Shown: positions 30,411 to 39,688, counted from the first letter of the stretch. The stretch: DNA of 64,000 nt from an uncultured Clostridia bacterium (GCA_947626135.1 CANQQZ010000001.1:106132-170131); one strand, 5' to 3'. The notes: generated by a model from the sequence alone, not told the origin. Made by a program: numbers and translations.

Positions 30411-31727
30411 TTATTTCGCCCCCTCACGTTGTTTTTTCAGCACCTCGGGTTTGATCATCCTGATGTACTGAAGAATATTTTTATTCGCGGGGCATATATA
30501 AGAGCACAGTCCGCACTCTATACATTCCGTCGCGTTATATTTCATAGCCATATCCACATCGTTTTTAACCGACGCCTGACGAAGCTTAAACGGCATAAGC
30601 TGCATGGGACAATGCTGAACGCATTTGCCGCAGCGAATACACGGAGCGTCGGGATCAAAAATTTTCGGCGCATGCAGCAGCGCGAGCACGGAGGAGGTCG
30701 TTTTAACAACAGGGTAATCTGTGTTATACTGAGCTATACCCATCATTGGACCGCCTGATATGACCTTTTCCGGTTTTGCGATAAACCCGCCGGCATTTTC
30801 TATTACAAACGATATGGGTACGCCCGTGCGGACATGGAAATTTGACGGTTCCTTGACCGCATCGCCGGAAACGGTAAGGTTGCGTTCGATCAGAGGCATA
30901 CCGTCCTCTACAGCCTTTGCGATAGCCACGGCTGTGGAGCCGTTTATAACAACCGCGCCTGCGTCCGCGGGCAAAGCCCCCGCCTTAACGCGTCTGCCGG
31001 TAACGGCTTTTATCAGCTGCTTTTCCGCACCCTGGGGATATTTGACCTTAAGAGGCACAATATGGATGTGCTCGTTGTATTCGGGTGAGGATTTTAAAGC
31101 TGCTATGGCATCAGGTTTATTCAATTCCACGCCTATATGACCGTCAGTCAAATCCAGTATGCGCATAGCGATTTTCAGCCCGATTATCATTTTATCCGGT
31201 TCCTCGAGCATGGCTCTGTGGTCGGCGGTTATGTAAGGCTCGCACTCCGCGCAGTTTAAAATCACATAATCCACCTTCGTTTTCGGACTGAGCTTTACAT
31301 GCGTGGGGAATCCGGCTCCGCCCATGCCAACTATACCCGCCTCGCGCACGGCGCTTAGCAAATCCTTATCCAGGAGCTTTTTGTAATCACGCGGGCGTAC
31401 CGTCTGAGCAACGGTATACTTTTTGTCATTCTCAACAAAAATTGCTTCCGTCATTGTGCCGGAGTCGTGATAATACGGCTCGATTTTCGTGACCGTTCCG
31501 GAAACGGAGGAGTGAACGGGTGCGCTGACAAACTGATCCGAATCGGCAATCTTCTGACCCACGTCCACATGGTCGCCCGGCTTTACAAGCGGCGACAGCG
31601 GAGCTCCTATATGCTGGCGGAGCGGATAGATGTGAACATCGCAGTCGGGCAGAGTCTTCGTGCGTTTTGTGTTCGTCAAATCCTTGTGGTCGTGAACATG
31701 GAAGCCGCCCTTGAATGTTGCTGCCAT
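30411..31727 (-). CDS. rnfC: Rnf complex subunit C
   Basis: GGFHVHDHKDLT; GMGGAGFPTHVKL; two CxxCxxCxxxCP motifs. Confidence 0.95.
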   Translation of the reverse strand: MAATFKGGFHVHDHKDLTNTKRTKTLPDCDVHIYPLRQHIGAPLSPLVKPGDHVDVGQKIADSDQFVSAPVHSSVSGTVTKIEPYYHDSGTMTEAIFVENDKKYTVAQTVRPRDYKKLLDKDLLSAVREAGIVGMGGAGFPTHVKLSPKTKVDYVILNCAECEPYITADHRAMLEEPDKMIIGLKIAMRILDLTDGHIGVELNKPDAIAALKSSPEYNEHIHIVPLKVKYPQGAEKQLIKAVTGRRVKAGALPADAGAVVINGSTAVAIAKAVEDGMPLIERNLTVSGDAVKEPSNFHVRTGVPISFVIENAGGFIAKPEKVISGGPMMGIAQYNTDYPVVKTTSSVLALLHAPKIFDPDAPCIRCGKCVQHCPMQLMPFKLRQASVKNDVDMAMKYNATECIECGLCSYICPANKNILQYIRMIKPEVLKKQREGAK

Positions 31728-31894
31728 TTTTTATACCTTCCTTTCCTTGCAGTATATTATATATAATATTATATCATATATTTGCAGACTGCGAAGCAGT
31801 CGGCGCCGCTTGCGAAGAATTTCGCAGCAGTGACGCGCAAAGTATGATAAAATGTTCCCCGAAACACAGAAATCTTCGATTTCGTATTGTTTCG
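31728..31894 (-). promoter_or_regulatory. Structured 5' leader of rnf operon with tandem hairpins
   Basis: Minus-strand TTGAAA-N17-TATAAT (31930-31902) then hairpins CGAAACA..TGTTTCG (31860-31894), TGCGAA-TTCGCA (31811-31826), GACTGC-GCAGTC (31787-31801). Confidence 0.5.
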
Positions 31895-32110
31895 TGAGAT
31901 TATTATACCATAAAATTTTATTATTTTCAATTACATTTTAATGTCATTTGCAGGGAAATAGTCCGATAAAAAAATATATAAATATTTGACAGAAATGCCG
32001 TAGGGTGGTATACTATCTGACAGATACACATGATCAAAGCGTTCACAGCCGCGCGGATGATTGAAAAAACGGCGCGGAGCGGATATAGGATTAAAGGAAT
32101 TTTACAAAAT

Positions 32111-33178
32111 ATGAAAACATCGGATTTTTATTACGAGCTCCCGCGGGAGCTGATAGCGCAGGAGCCGCTGAAAAACCGCAGCGAGTCGAGGCTTATGATG
32201 CTCGACAAGGTGACGGGTGAAACAAAGCATAAGCATTTTTATGATATCGTCGGCGAGCTGCGCGAGGGAGACGCGCTTATTTTAAATGATACAAAGGTCC
32301 TTCCGGCGCGGCTGTACGGCGCAAAAAAGGATACGGGCGGCGCGGTTGAGTTCTTGCTCCTGCATAAAAAATCTCTTGACACGTGGGAAATAATAGCGCG
32401 TCCCGGAAAGCGCGTCAGACCGAATGCGAAATTTGTATTTGGAAACGGAGAGCTCGAAGCGGAGGTTACAGACATTTTAGACAACGGGAACCGGATTGTT
32501 AAATTCACCTATGACGGAGTATTCGAGGATATGCTGGATCGGCTGGGTGAAATGCCGGTGCCGCCGTATATCACGAAAAAGCTGAAGGATAAAAACAGAT
32601 ATCAAACAGTATACGCAAAAAATTCAGGCTCAGCTGCAGCTCCGACGGCAGGACTTCATTTTACGCCCGAGCTTTTGGAGGAAATACGCAAAAAAGGCGT
32701 AAACATAGGATATTTGACGCTGCATGTCGGGCTCGGCACCTTCCGTCCCGTTAAGGCGGAGAATATATCAGAGCACAAGATGCATTCGGAATTTTATATA
32801 CTGCCCGCCGAAACAGCCGAGCTGGTAAACAGAACACACTCGGACGGCGGACGAATCGTGGCGGTCGGAACGACTGTCGCGAGGGTGCTTGAAACAGCGG
32901 GCATGAACGGTTTCCCGCTCGGCGAGCAGACCGGATGGACAGACATTTTCATATACCCGGGAAAGACATTCCATGTCATAGACGCGTTGATAACAAATTT
33001 CCATTTGCCCGAGTCTACTCTTATCATGCTTGTATCTGCGCTTGCGGGACGTGAAAATGTACTGAATGCGTATGCTGAGGCTGTTGAGAAAAAGTATCGC
33101 TTTTTCAGCTTTGGAGACGCCATGTACATCGGAGACATGATTTCCGCCGATAAGAACAAAGACGAAAAAACCTCGTAA
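32111..33178 (+). CDS. queA: S-adenosylmethionine:tRNA ribosyltransferase-isomerase; C-terminal codons replaced by element 1
   Basis: [46 protein letters not shown] followed by atypical tail [15 protein letters not shown]. Confidence 0.95.
   Translation: MKTSDFYYELPRELIAQEPLKNRSESRLMMLDKVTGETKHKHFYDIVGELREGDALILNDTKVLPARLYGAKKDTGGAVEFLLLHKKSLDTWEIIARPGKRVRPNAKFVFGNGELEAEVTDILDNGNRIVKFTYDGVFEDMLDRLGEMPVPPYITKKLKDKNRYQTVYAKNSGSAAAPTAGLHFTPELLEEIRKKGVNIGYLTLHVGLGTFRPVKAENISEHKMHSEFYILPAETAELVNRTHSDGGRIVAVGTTVARVLETAGMNGFPLGEQTGWTDIFIYPGKTFHVIDALITNFHLPESTLIMLVSALAGRENVLNAYAEAVEKKYRFFSFGDAMYIGDMISADKNKDEKTS
33113..33126 (+). repeat. Left attachment core of element 1 (GGAGACGCCATGTA)
   Basis: 14-bp exact direct repeat with 47634-47647, within the last conserved codons of queA. 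Confidence 0.8.
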
Positions 33179-33201
33179 TCATGCGGATTGCGAGGTTTTT
33201 T
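33165..33201. terminator. Element-supplied terminator overlapping the new queA stop
   Basis: AAAAAACCTCG-taatcatgcggattg-CGAGGTTTTTT. Confidence 0.8.
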
Positions 33202-33213
33202 ATATGCAGACTG

Positions 33214-34950
33214 TCAGTACAAAAATTTGTGGGTTATACCGTTCTTAAAGTGGATTTCGGTGATTTTGCCGTCAAAAACGACAATTTTTTTGATTACCGA
33301 ATTGACAAATTTTTTGAGGATTTTTGCGTCGATATGCTTGATTATTCTGTCGAAATTTACATACCGTTTCCCGGTAAGCTCCTGAGATATGATGAAGTAG
33401 CTCGCCTTCTCCAAAAATTCCTCATCGCTTATTGTGAACGAACTACTGGCTGCCTTGTCGATTTCCGACAGTCTTTTGTCAATTCTGTCTATGGTGTCCA
33501 GTATGTTCTTGTTCTCTATAATATATTCAGTCTCAGAGAGTGTGTCCTCGCCATATAGATATATTGACTTAAGCCTGTTAAGCTCACGTTCATACTTGCG
33601 CTTTTCTGTGATTAGAAGTTCCTTCTCTGTCATTGTGTTTTCGTCAGCGTCCGACTCCCTCTTTGGAGGCGTGAACGGATCCTCGTTGAAACGCCGGTTT
33701 ACCATCATGTCGTACATGTCCAGCAGCCCAGCCTCTGCTATAGCCTTTACGCCCTCGAATACACTTCCGCGCAAAAGCTTCTTTTGGAATGTTTCTAATG
33801 GCGTTGAACGCCCAATGTTGTTGCTTGCTTTCAGCATGTTTGCGATGTAATTCAGTACGAACGGACCCAGCGTAATGTCAGATACGCACTTGTTGTCACA
33901 TTCGGAGAACCGTCTCCGGTTGGTGCATAGATAAATAGACGGTCTGTACCCTCCGGAACGTGGTCTGTCTATCGTAGCCTGATAGTTTCCTCCGCATTTT
34001 CCGCATTTTATAAGACCGGCGAATATGTGAGTGTTTTTTCTCGAATACGTTTCCTGTGTCAATCCGTTCCTGCGCTTCCTTTCTCTGATTTCAGCGCAAC
34101 GCTCCCACTGCTCGATATTGATGATTGCAGGGTGATGGTCCGTGATAGTTATCCAGTCCCTTTCGGGTTTAAGATAAGTCGTAGAGCCACCCATACCGTC
34201 TTTATGGAGGTTGTACTGATATTCCCCCAAATAAAAGCAGCTTGTAAGTATTTTCGATACAGTAGTAGGTGTCCAGTCGTTGCCCGACCTTGTTTTTATC
34301 CCTTTTGCGTTCAAATCCTTAGTTATCTCAAGTAGCGAGCTGCCGTTCAAATAGGCATCGTATATCTTTGTTACATTTGAAGCCTCTGTTTCGTTTATGC
34401 TGAAAGTTTTGCTCTCCTTGTCGTAGTCATACCCATACGGCACCCTGCCGCCGTTCCATTGCCCTCCGGAAGCTCGTGACAGCATAACAGCCGTAACACG
34501 TTCGGAAGTCATGTTACGTTCAAGCTCTGCAAACACCAGAATAATTTTGAGCATGGCTTCTCCCATAGCGGAAGACGTATCAAACTGCTCATTTTTGCTC
34601 ACAAAGGTTACACCGAGCTTCTTTAACTCTGCATACATCGAAGCAAAATCAAGAAGATTTCTGCTTATTCTGTCGATTTTCCAGACAAGGAGATGTGAGA
34701 ACTCCCCCGTCCGCCTCCTCGACATCATCTGCTGGTAAGCAGGTCGATATATGTTCTTTCCGGAATAGCCGGCATCCTCGAACACTTCGTACTTGTCTGT
34801 GTCAATAACGTACTTGGCATAGTTTATAAGGTCCTCACGCTGGAGCGGAAGGCTGTCCTTGTCTATCTGGTAATGCGTAGATACCCTGATGTATATAGCG
34901 CATTTTTTGTTATCAAGCACAGACTGTATATCATTGTCTTTTTTACTCAA
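33214..34950 (-). CDS. Large serine recombinase (resolvase + recombinase + zinc ribbon)
   Basis: CAIYIRVSTHYQIDKDSLPLQRE; VWKIDRISRNLLDF; GRVPYGYDYDKES; zinc ribbon CGKCGGNYQA...CTNRRR..CDNK. Confidence 0.95.
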   Translation of the reverse strand: MSKKDNDIQSVLDNKKCAIYIRVSTHYQIDKDSLPLQREDLINYAKYVIDTDKYEVFEDAGYSGKNIYRPAYQQMMSRRRTGEFSHLLVWKIDRISRNLLDFASMYAELKKLGVTFVSKNEQFDTSSAMGEAMLKIILVFAELERNMTSERVTAVMLSRASGGQWNGGRVPYGYDYDKESKTFSINETEASNVTKIYDAYLNGSSLLEITKDLNAKGIKTRSGNDWTPTTVSKILTSCFYLGEYQYNLHKDGMGGSTTYLKPERDWITITDHHPAIINIEQWERCAEIRERKRRNGLTQETYSRKNTHIFAGLIKCGKCGGNYQATIDRPRSGGYRPSIYLCTNRRRFSECDNKCVSDITLGPFVLNYIANMLKASNNIGRSTPLETFQKKLLRGSVFEGVKAIAEAGLLDMYDMMVNRRFNEDPFTPPKRESDADENTMTEKELLITEKRKYERELNRLKSIYLYGEDTLSETEYIIENKNILDTIDRIDKRLSEIDKAASSSFTISDEEFLEKASYFIISQELTGKRYVNFDRIIKHIDAKILKKFVNSVIKKIVVFDGKITEIHFKNGITHKFLY

Positions 34951-35318
34951 AACGCCTGTCCCCCGATTTGCTCTGTCAGTTCTGCTCGCTCAGATTCATT
35001 CAGATATTTACTTAGCAACGCCCATATTACGTTCCTGTCGGATAATGACGCTCTGTTGTATGCAAGAAGGAGAAGCTTTACATCGACAGAATACGAAGGA
35101 TTTGCAGTTTCAACATTCGTAAGACCTATAAGGTAATCAACAGACACGTTCAAGCACCTTGATATATCTTTAAGAGTATCAAGGATTGGAGGCTTGTGAA
35201 TCTGAGAAGCGTACCTTGATATAGTAGCTTCTGTCGTGTTCGCGTTCTCTGCTACCCAACGCTGCGTAACTCCCCGCTTTTCGATTGTTTGTTTTAGAAT
35301 TTCTCCAAACTCCGCCAT
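34947..35318 (-). CDS. XRE-family repressor (phage cI-like)
   Basis: MAEFGEILKQTIEKRGVTQRWVAENANTTEATISRYASQIHKPPILDTLKDISRCLNVSVDYLIG. Confidence 0.85.
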   Translation of the reverse strand: MAEFGEILKQTIEKRGVTQRWVAENANTTEATISRYASQIHKPPILDTLKDISRCLNVSVDYLIGLTNVETANPSYSVDVKLLLLAYNRASLSDRNVIWALLSKYLNESERAELTEQIGGQAF

Positions 35319-35404
35319 AAGTATCACCTCGATTATATTATATAGAAAAATTACCGTAATGTAAATAAAAATTACGATTTTTATAAAAAATTTATAAAAA
35401 TTAC

Positions 35405-35433
35405 TTGACAATTACCGAACGATAAGCTGTAAT
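35405..35433 (+). promoter_or_regulatory. Promoter with embedded operator TTACCGAACGATAA
   Basis: TTGACA 35405-35410, N17, TGTAAT 35428-35433; related perfect palindrome TTACCGTTCGGTAA at 35671-35684. Confidence 0.6.
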
Positions 35434-35466
35434 GCAATTATAGTCAATTTTACAAGGAGGGATAAG

Positions 35467-35718
35467 ATGAGGGCGAACAAGCTGAAAGGTAAGCGAATCG
35501 AAATGGGCTTCACGCAATCGGAAATTGCTGATTTAATAGAAAAGTCGGTCGATGCTTATGCAAAAAAAGAGCGCGGAGAAACCGGATTTTCGCCGACAGA
35601 AATTGCAATCTTGACGATTGCTCTCATGCTCAGTTATTCTGAGTTCAATGAAATTTTTTTTGACGGCAGGTTACCGTTCGGTAATTTTGTTGATGTTCCG
35701 AGTGATGGCGATGGATAA
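35467..35718 (+). CDS. Cro-like HTH protein
   Basis: NKLKGKRIEMGFTQSEIADLIEKSVDAYAKKERGETGFSPTEIAILTIAL. Confidence 0.8.
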   Translation: MRANKLKGKRIEMGFTQSEIADLIEKSVDAYAKKERGETGFSPTEIAILTIALMLSYSEFNEIFFDGRLPFGNFVDVPSDGDG

Positions 35719-35848
35719 GATTAAGCTTATAAGAGAGTTCCTTAAACTGGAATACGGTATCAATAACGACAGAGAGCTTATAAAGGCTCTTGAAACATGT
35801 AAGTTCATTGAAAGAGGTTTTTTGACAAATGGATGTAAAAATGAATAA
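35711..35848 (+). CDS. Small hypothetical protein
   Basis: MDKIKLIREFLKLEYGINNDRELIKALETCKFIERGFLTNGCKNE. Confidence 0.45.
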   Translation: MDKIKLIREFLKLEYGINNDRELIKALETCKFIERGFLTNGCKNE

Positions 35849-36404
35849 TAGCGAAAAGAGGATAAAAAGAGCGATTGCGACAGCTATAAGCGCAGTCGTA
35901 ATAGCCACTCAAATTGCGGCATCGGCTATGATCGTTACATATACGGAGTTTGGAGTTCCTGATATTAACAGCAGCTTTAAAACTTGGATGGACTATCGAA
36001 CGATTACGAATTGCGAGAGCGCACAGTACAAATTCATTCATACATGGGACTGGTGCGACGGCGAAGGTTTTATGAGAGCTAACGGCGAGCGTGACTTAGG
36101 TATTCCCGAAGACTATTACATGATAGCCCTCGGAAGCTACTACGGTACGGAGATTGGTACGAAATACCGCATTACAACCGATACCGGCAATGTATTTTAT
36201 GGAGTTTTATGCGATCAGAAGGACGACGGCGACACAGACCCGACAAACAGATATGCCTATAACGACGATGTTGTCGAGTTCATAGTCGATACATCTTGTC
36301 TGAACCCCAGCGTCCGCATTATGGGAAGCGCAAACGTATATATGCCGCTTAACGGCAGCATCGCGAAGATTGAGAGAATAGACTTCGGATGGGAGACGGA
36401 GTAA
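35829..36404 (+). CDS. Phage-type protein with N-terminal TM/signal segment
   Basis: Intact ORF in rightward early operon; hydrophobic N-terminus. Confidence 0.65.
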   Translation: MDVKMNNSEKRIKRAIATAISAVVIATQIAASAMIVTYTEFGVPDINSSFKTWMDYRTITNCESAQYKFIHTWDWCDGEGFMRANGERDLGIPEDYYMIALGSYYGTEIGTKYRITTDTGNVFYGVLCDQKDDGDTDPTNRYAYNDDVVEFIVDTSCLNPSVRIMGSANVYMPLNGSIAKIERIDFGWETE

Positions 36405-36420
36405 ACGGAGGTGTCATTAT

Positions 36421-36654
36421 ATGTACATAGCATCTTTGAAGGAAGCGAAAAGCCTCGCGGAAGCTGATATTAAGCGAACGGTGTCGGTTGAGTCATTTAA
36501 TGATGCCGTCGAATATTCCAGAAGGAAATACAAAGCCAAAGGACCCGCATATGCGAAGCTGGCACTCGTCGATATGATAATACAGGACGCAATCATGGAC
36601 GCAATCAATACATTGTCGCGCATCGGCATGATTGAGGAAGGAGAGCGGTTATGA
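36421..36654 (+). CDS. Small phage hypothetical protein
   Basis: ORF overlapping the next start. Confidence 0.6.
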   Translation: MYIASLKEAKSLAEADIKRTVSVESFNDAVEYSRRKYKAKGPAYAKLALVDMIIQDAIMDAINTLSRIGMIEEGERL

Positions 36655-36905
36655 GTTGGTCGTCTGGAAATGTTCCGGGATATGTTATAGACAGGTATAT
36701 AACCGGAAATTATGGCGAAGACGGTTATGGAGAACCCGAAGTAGTCTGCACCTGCGAAAGATGCGACGGAGAAATATACGAAGGCGATACATACTACGAC
36801 TACGAAGGCGAAATTGTATGTACCGACTGCGTGGAAGACGATGAAGACCTTGAAGACTACGAGAAGGCGGCAAAGTTTGATGATTACGACCCTTGGGACG
36901 ATTGA
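36651..36905 (+). CDS. Small acidic zinc-ribbon-like protein
   Basis: CTCERCDGEIYEGDTYYDYEGEIVCTDCVEDD. Confidence 0.65.
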   Translation: MSWSSGNVPGYVIDRYITGNYGEDGYGEPEVVCTCERCDGEIYEGDTYYDYEGEIVCTDCVEDDEDLEDYEKAAKFDDYDPWDD

Positions 36906-37096
36906 TGAGCTGAAATTCGACGAGAAAAATCATACCTACAAGCTGCACGGGCTTGAACTCCCGTCAGTAACAGCTTTGATGGCTCCTTTGTCGGATGATT
37001 TATATGCGGATATTCCCGAAGATGTTTTAGCAAAGGCTGCCGGCAGAGGAACCGCTGTACATGACGCAATCGAAATGTATAACAAATTCGGAATCC
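36880..37096 (+). pseudogene. 3'-truncated phage PD-(D/E)XK-type exonuclease-like fragment
   Basis: FDEKNHTYKLHGLELPSVTALMAPLSDDL...GRGTAVHDAIEMYNKFGI then homology stops. Confidence 0.5.
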
Positions 37097-37197
37097 TGCA
37101 TAACCTTTTTGAACTGCTTGTCACTAAAGGCTGCGCCGATAGGAAGGGCATTATATTCTTTCTGTTGCCGTTCCCTCATTTGTGCGTATCTGTTCAT
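37084..37197 (-). pseudogene. 3'-truncated phage protein (MNRYAQMRERQQKEYNALP...)
   Basis: Intact N-terminus, abrupt loss at the junction with the convergent fragment. Confidence 0.45.
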
Positions 37198-37226
37198 TTT
37201 TACATCTTCTCCTTTCTGCTTATGGC

Positions 37227-37808
37227 TTAAATAAGGAATCCGAAACAAACGCCATAAGAGCCGTCAGCGTAGTTGACGTTGGCGCCGACGTTGCTGTAGA
37301 CACTGCAAAAGAGAGCCGAGTAGGTCGTACTGGGTGAACGCACCCACCACCAAATCGAGTTGCCGTCTGCGTCGCATTTTATCCGATTCGCGGGTTCCTT
37401 AAAATACGCAAACTGCGTCCCGTGGTCGGATTCCTGTTCGGTCCAGCTCTGCTCGCCGAAAACTTCTGCCTCTGAAAAAAGCCACAGCTTGTCCTGCGTT
37501 TCGCTTAAAGAGCGAGGCTTGATAACGCTCTGCAAATCGTCGGGAAGCAAGCTAAAGACTTCTTCGTTAAGGTAACGGCGCATGTCGCTTTTAGCCCAAC
37601 CGCCTTCATTTGTCGCGGTCGGATTCATGCAATGCTGCTTAACGAGGCAATTTTTCAGCCCGATAACGCCGTCGTCAATAACAATGAAAATAACTTTCTC
37701 GCCGTTTTTAAGTACATCGGAAATTTCATCTCCGACTTTAAGCTCAGCGGGGTTACAATCCGCCCAGCTAAAAGTTTTTACTTCTGATGCAGTTGCTATT
37801 GTTGCCAT
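37227..37808 (-). CDS. DUF6273-like C-type-lectin-fold protein (DGR-target-like)
   Basis: WWWVRSP...GVCFGF C-terminal signature; NNY-rich C-terminal codons. Confidence 0.65.
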   Translation of the reverse strand: MATIATASEVKTFSWADCNPAELKVGDEISDVLKNGEKVIFIVIDDGVIGLKNCLVKQHCMNPTATNEGGWAKSDMRRYLNEEVFSLLPDDLQSVIKPRSLSETQDKLWLFSEAEVFGEQSWTEQESDHGTQFAYFKEPANRIKCDADGNSIWWWVRSPSTTYSALFCSVYSNVGANVNYADGSYGVCFGFLI

Positions 37809-37826
37809 TGTTCTCGCCTCCTTTTT

Positions 37827-37985
37827 CTACTCAACTTTGAATGTTACTTCGTGTCCGGGATTCTCCCTGACAAGCTGCTTCTTAAGGTCATCGACCATCA
37901 TGTTGTTATCGAGAGCAGCTTTTACCACGTCTACGAGCTTTTCCCCATCGAGGTAAGCCCATACTGTTTTTCTTCGCCTTACCAT
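37827..37985 (-). CDS. Small protein (52 aa), below ORF-track cutoff
   Basis: MVRRRKTVWAYLDGEKLVDVVKAALDNNMMVDDLKKQLVRENPGHEVTFKVE*. Confidence 0.5.
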   Translation of the reverse strand: MVRRRKTVWAYLDGEKLVDVVKAALDNNMMVDDLKKQLVRENPGHEVTFKVE

Positions 37986-38003
37986 AGCGTCCCCCTCCAA
38001 TCA

Positions 38004-38534
38004 TTAGAAATTATAGTCGTAAAACTCGTGCCTTCCTTTTATAGCAATCAAGTCTCCCGGTCTGCCATACTGATTATAAACATTAGACCAGTACATCGTA
38101 GTCAGTTCTCCGTTCTCATCAGGCTCATATGTCCATTCCTGTTCGTCCTGATTTGTGCAGTAGGCTGCAAATCCTCCTGCAACATACTGCGGCTTAAAAT
38201 CTGGTGAGAGAGTAGCCTTATCCCTGCGTATTGTGATAGTCGCCTTTGTGACCTTAACTATGGTTCCTGCATGGCGGTCAGTATACAACTTCACTGTTGC
38301 TCCGTCTCCTACTTTGGCATTTGCCGGAGTCAGGTGAAGTTTATCAAATTCTCTGATTTCTTCATACAGCTGTTCCGTAATATCATCGGCGATTACGCTC
38401 GCTCTCGGCTCGGTTCTCGCTCTCCAGTAATCAATTCTTCTCGCCTTATTCAAAATTGACTGGCTATTCACGATGTACTTCGCGTTCTTGCTGTCTATCT
38501 GATCGGCTATGGTTCTGAGTTCTTCTATCGTCAT
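38004..38534 (-). CDS. Phage hypothetical protein
   Basis: Intact ORF with RBS-like region. Confidence 0.65.
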   Translation of the reverse strand: MTIEELRTIADQIDSKNAKYIVNSQSILNKARRIDYWRARTEPRASVIADDITEQLYEEIREFDKLHLTPANAKVGDGATVKLYTDRHAGTIVKVTKATITIRRDKATLSPDFKPQYVAGGFAAYCTNQDEQEWTYEPDENGELTTMYWSNVYNQYGRPGDLIAIKGRHEFYDYNF

Positions 38535-38569
38535 GGTAAATCTCCTTTCGTAGGCTATACAAAGCTTTC

Positions 38570-38842
38570 CTATATCAGCACGACGTTAAATGCTTTTAGG
38601 GCTTTCCGTAAGATGTTCATTCTCGTTTCTGCATCTTCGGCAGCGTGGAATTTTTCAAAACAGCCCGTTTTCTTCGTCAGTTCTTCCATATACGGATTGT
38701 CTATATCGTTGCAGTATGTGATAGCTATTGCTAACTGCTCCGTAGTCATACTGTCGGGATTCTGCAAAATATCAGAATGTTCTTCTATATAACTACGGGT
38801 TGCTTTGTCTGCATACCATTTGATTGCGGATAAGTCTATCAT
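38570..38842 (-). CDS. Phage hypothetical protein
   Basis: Intact ORF. Confidence 0.6.
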   Translation of the reverse strand: MIDLSAIKWYADKATRSYIEEHSDILQNPDSMTTEQLAIAITYCNDIDNPYMEELTKKTGCFEKFHAAEDAETRMNILRKALKAFNVVLI

Positions 38843-38898
38843 TTCATTTAACTCCTTTCACGGGGGCTTACAGCCTCCGGTAGTCCTGTGCTTTTTTA

Positions 38899-39348
38899 TT
38901 AACAGGCATCTCCATGAGGATATACCTTCATAATCGTTTTCCGGTTTCCGTCCTTGTCTTCAAATACTTCCTCAACGCTGTTGTCTGCATAACTGTATGT
39001 GCCAATGCTCCTCCAGCACCTTGCATCGTCTGCCGCCTTTGCATTTTCACGAGCTTGCCTCTGTAGCTCTTTCAGCCTGTCGAACTCCTTATCAGTGAGG
39101 CTGCGGCGAGGTTCAGCAAGCGCATAATCGCTGAGATAAAACGTCTCGAAACTATGACGCTGACAAGCATATTGCCATCCGCTCGTTACCTTTTCTGCAT
39201 AGGCAATCAGTTCAGCATCATCTTCAATCGGTCCAAAGTGCCTCGCATTATAGATATATTCGTCTCTGCTGTAGGCAGGCTGTCCATTTACATATCCGTA
39301 AACATTCATCGCTGTGCCTTTCTCCCCGTTTTGCCGATAGGACAGCAT
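38899..39348 (-). CDS. Phage hypothetical protein
   Basis: MNVYGYVNGQPAYSRDEYIYNARHFGPIEDDAELI... Confidence 0.65.
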   Translation of the reverse strand: MLSYRQNGEKGTAMNVYGYVNGQPAYSRDEYIYNARHFGPIEDDAELIAYAEKVTSGWQYACQRHSFETFYLSDYALAEPRRSLTDKEFDRLKELQRQARENAKAADDARCWRSIGTYSYADNSVEEVFEDKDGNRKTIMKVYPHGDAC

Positions 39349-39350
39349 TT

Positions 39351-39688
39351 TTATTGTGTCGCTAACGCGCCTGTTCTTACAAGTTCAATGTTATCAAGTG
39401 CTGTCCAGTACACTTCTCCGTCATTATCTTTGATGCCTATCCTATAACGTATATAAATCCCCCACGGATCTCCGTATTTGCCGTAGTTTGTCTGACCCAT
39501 CCAAAAGCATACGCCCGTAGTTCCCCCTTCGGAACTTTGCACCCCTTTACAACGCGTACAGTTTTTCCATAGAACTCTTTGAAATTTGCAATGCTGTTCG
39601 CTGCTACAAGGTTGCCTCTCTTTACCATCTCAAATTGGAGCGCCTCAAGTTCTGCATCAGTGTATTTTTTCAAATCCTGCAATTTCAT
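39351..39688 (-). CDS. One hypothetical gene split over two frames (ORFs 39437-39688 and 39351-39542), -1 shift at GGGGG
   Basis: KTVRVVKGCKVPKG joins TTGVCFWMGQTNYGKYGDPWG; no intervening stop in the overlap. Confidence 0.5.

Noticed and set aside
31980-32110. Possible preQ1 riboswitch upstream of queA
   Set aside because: Only a promoter and a short GC hairpin were found; no recognisable preQ1 aptamer consensus.
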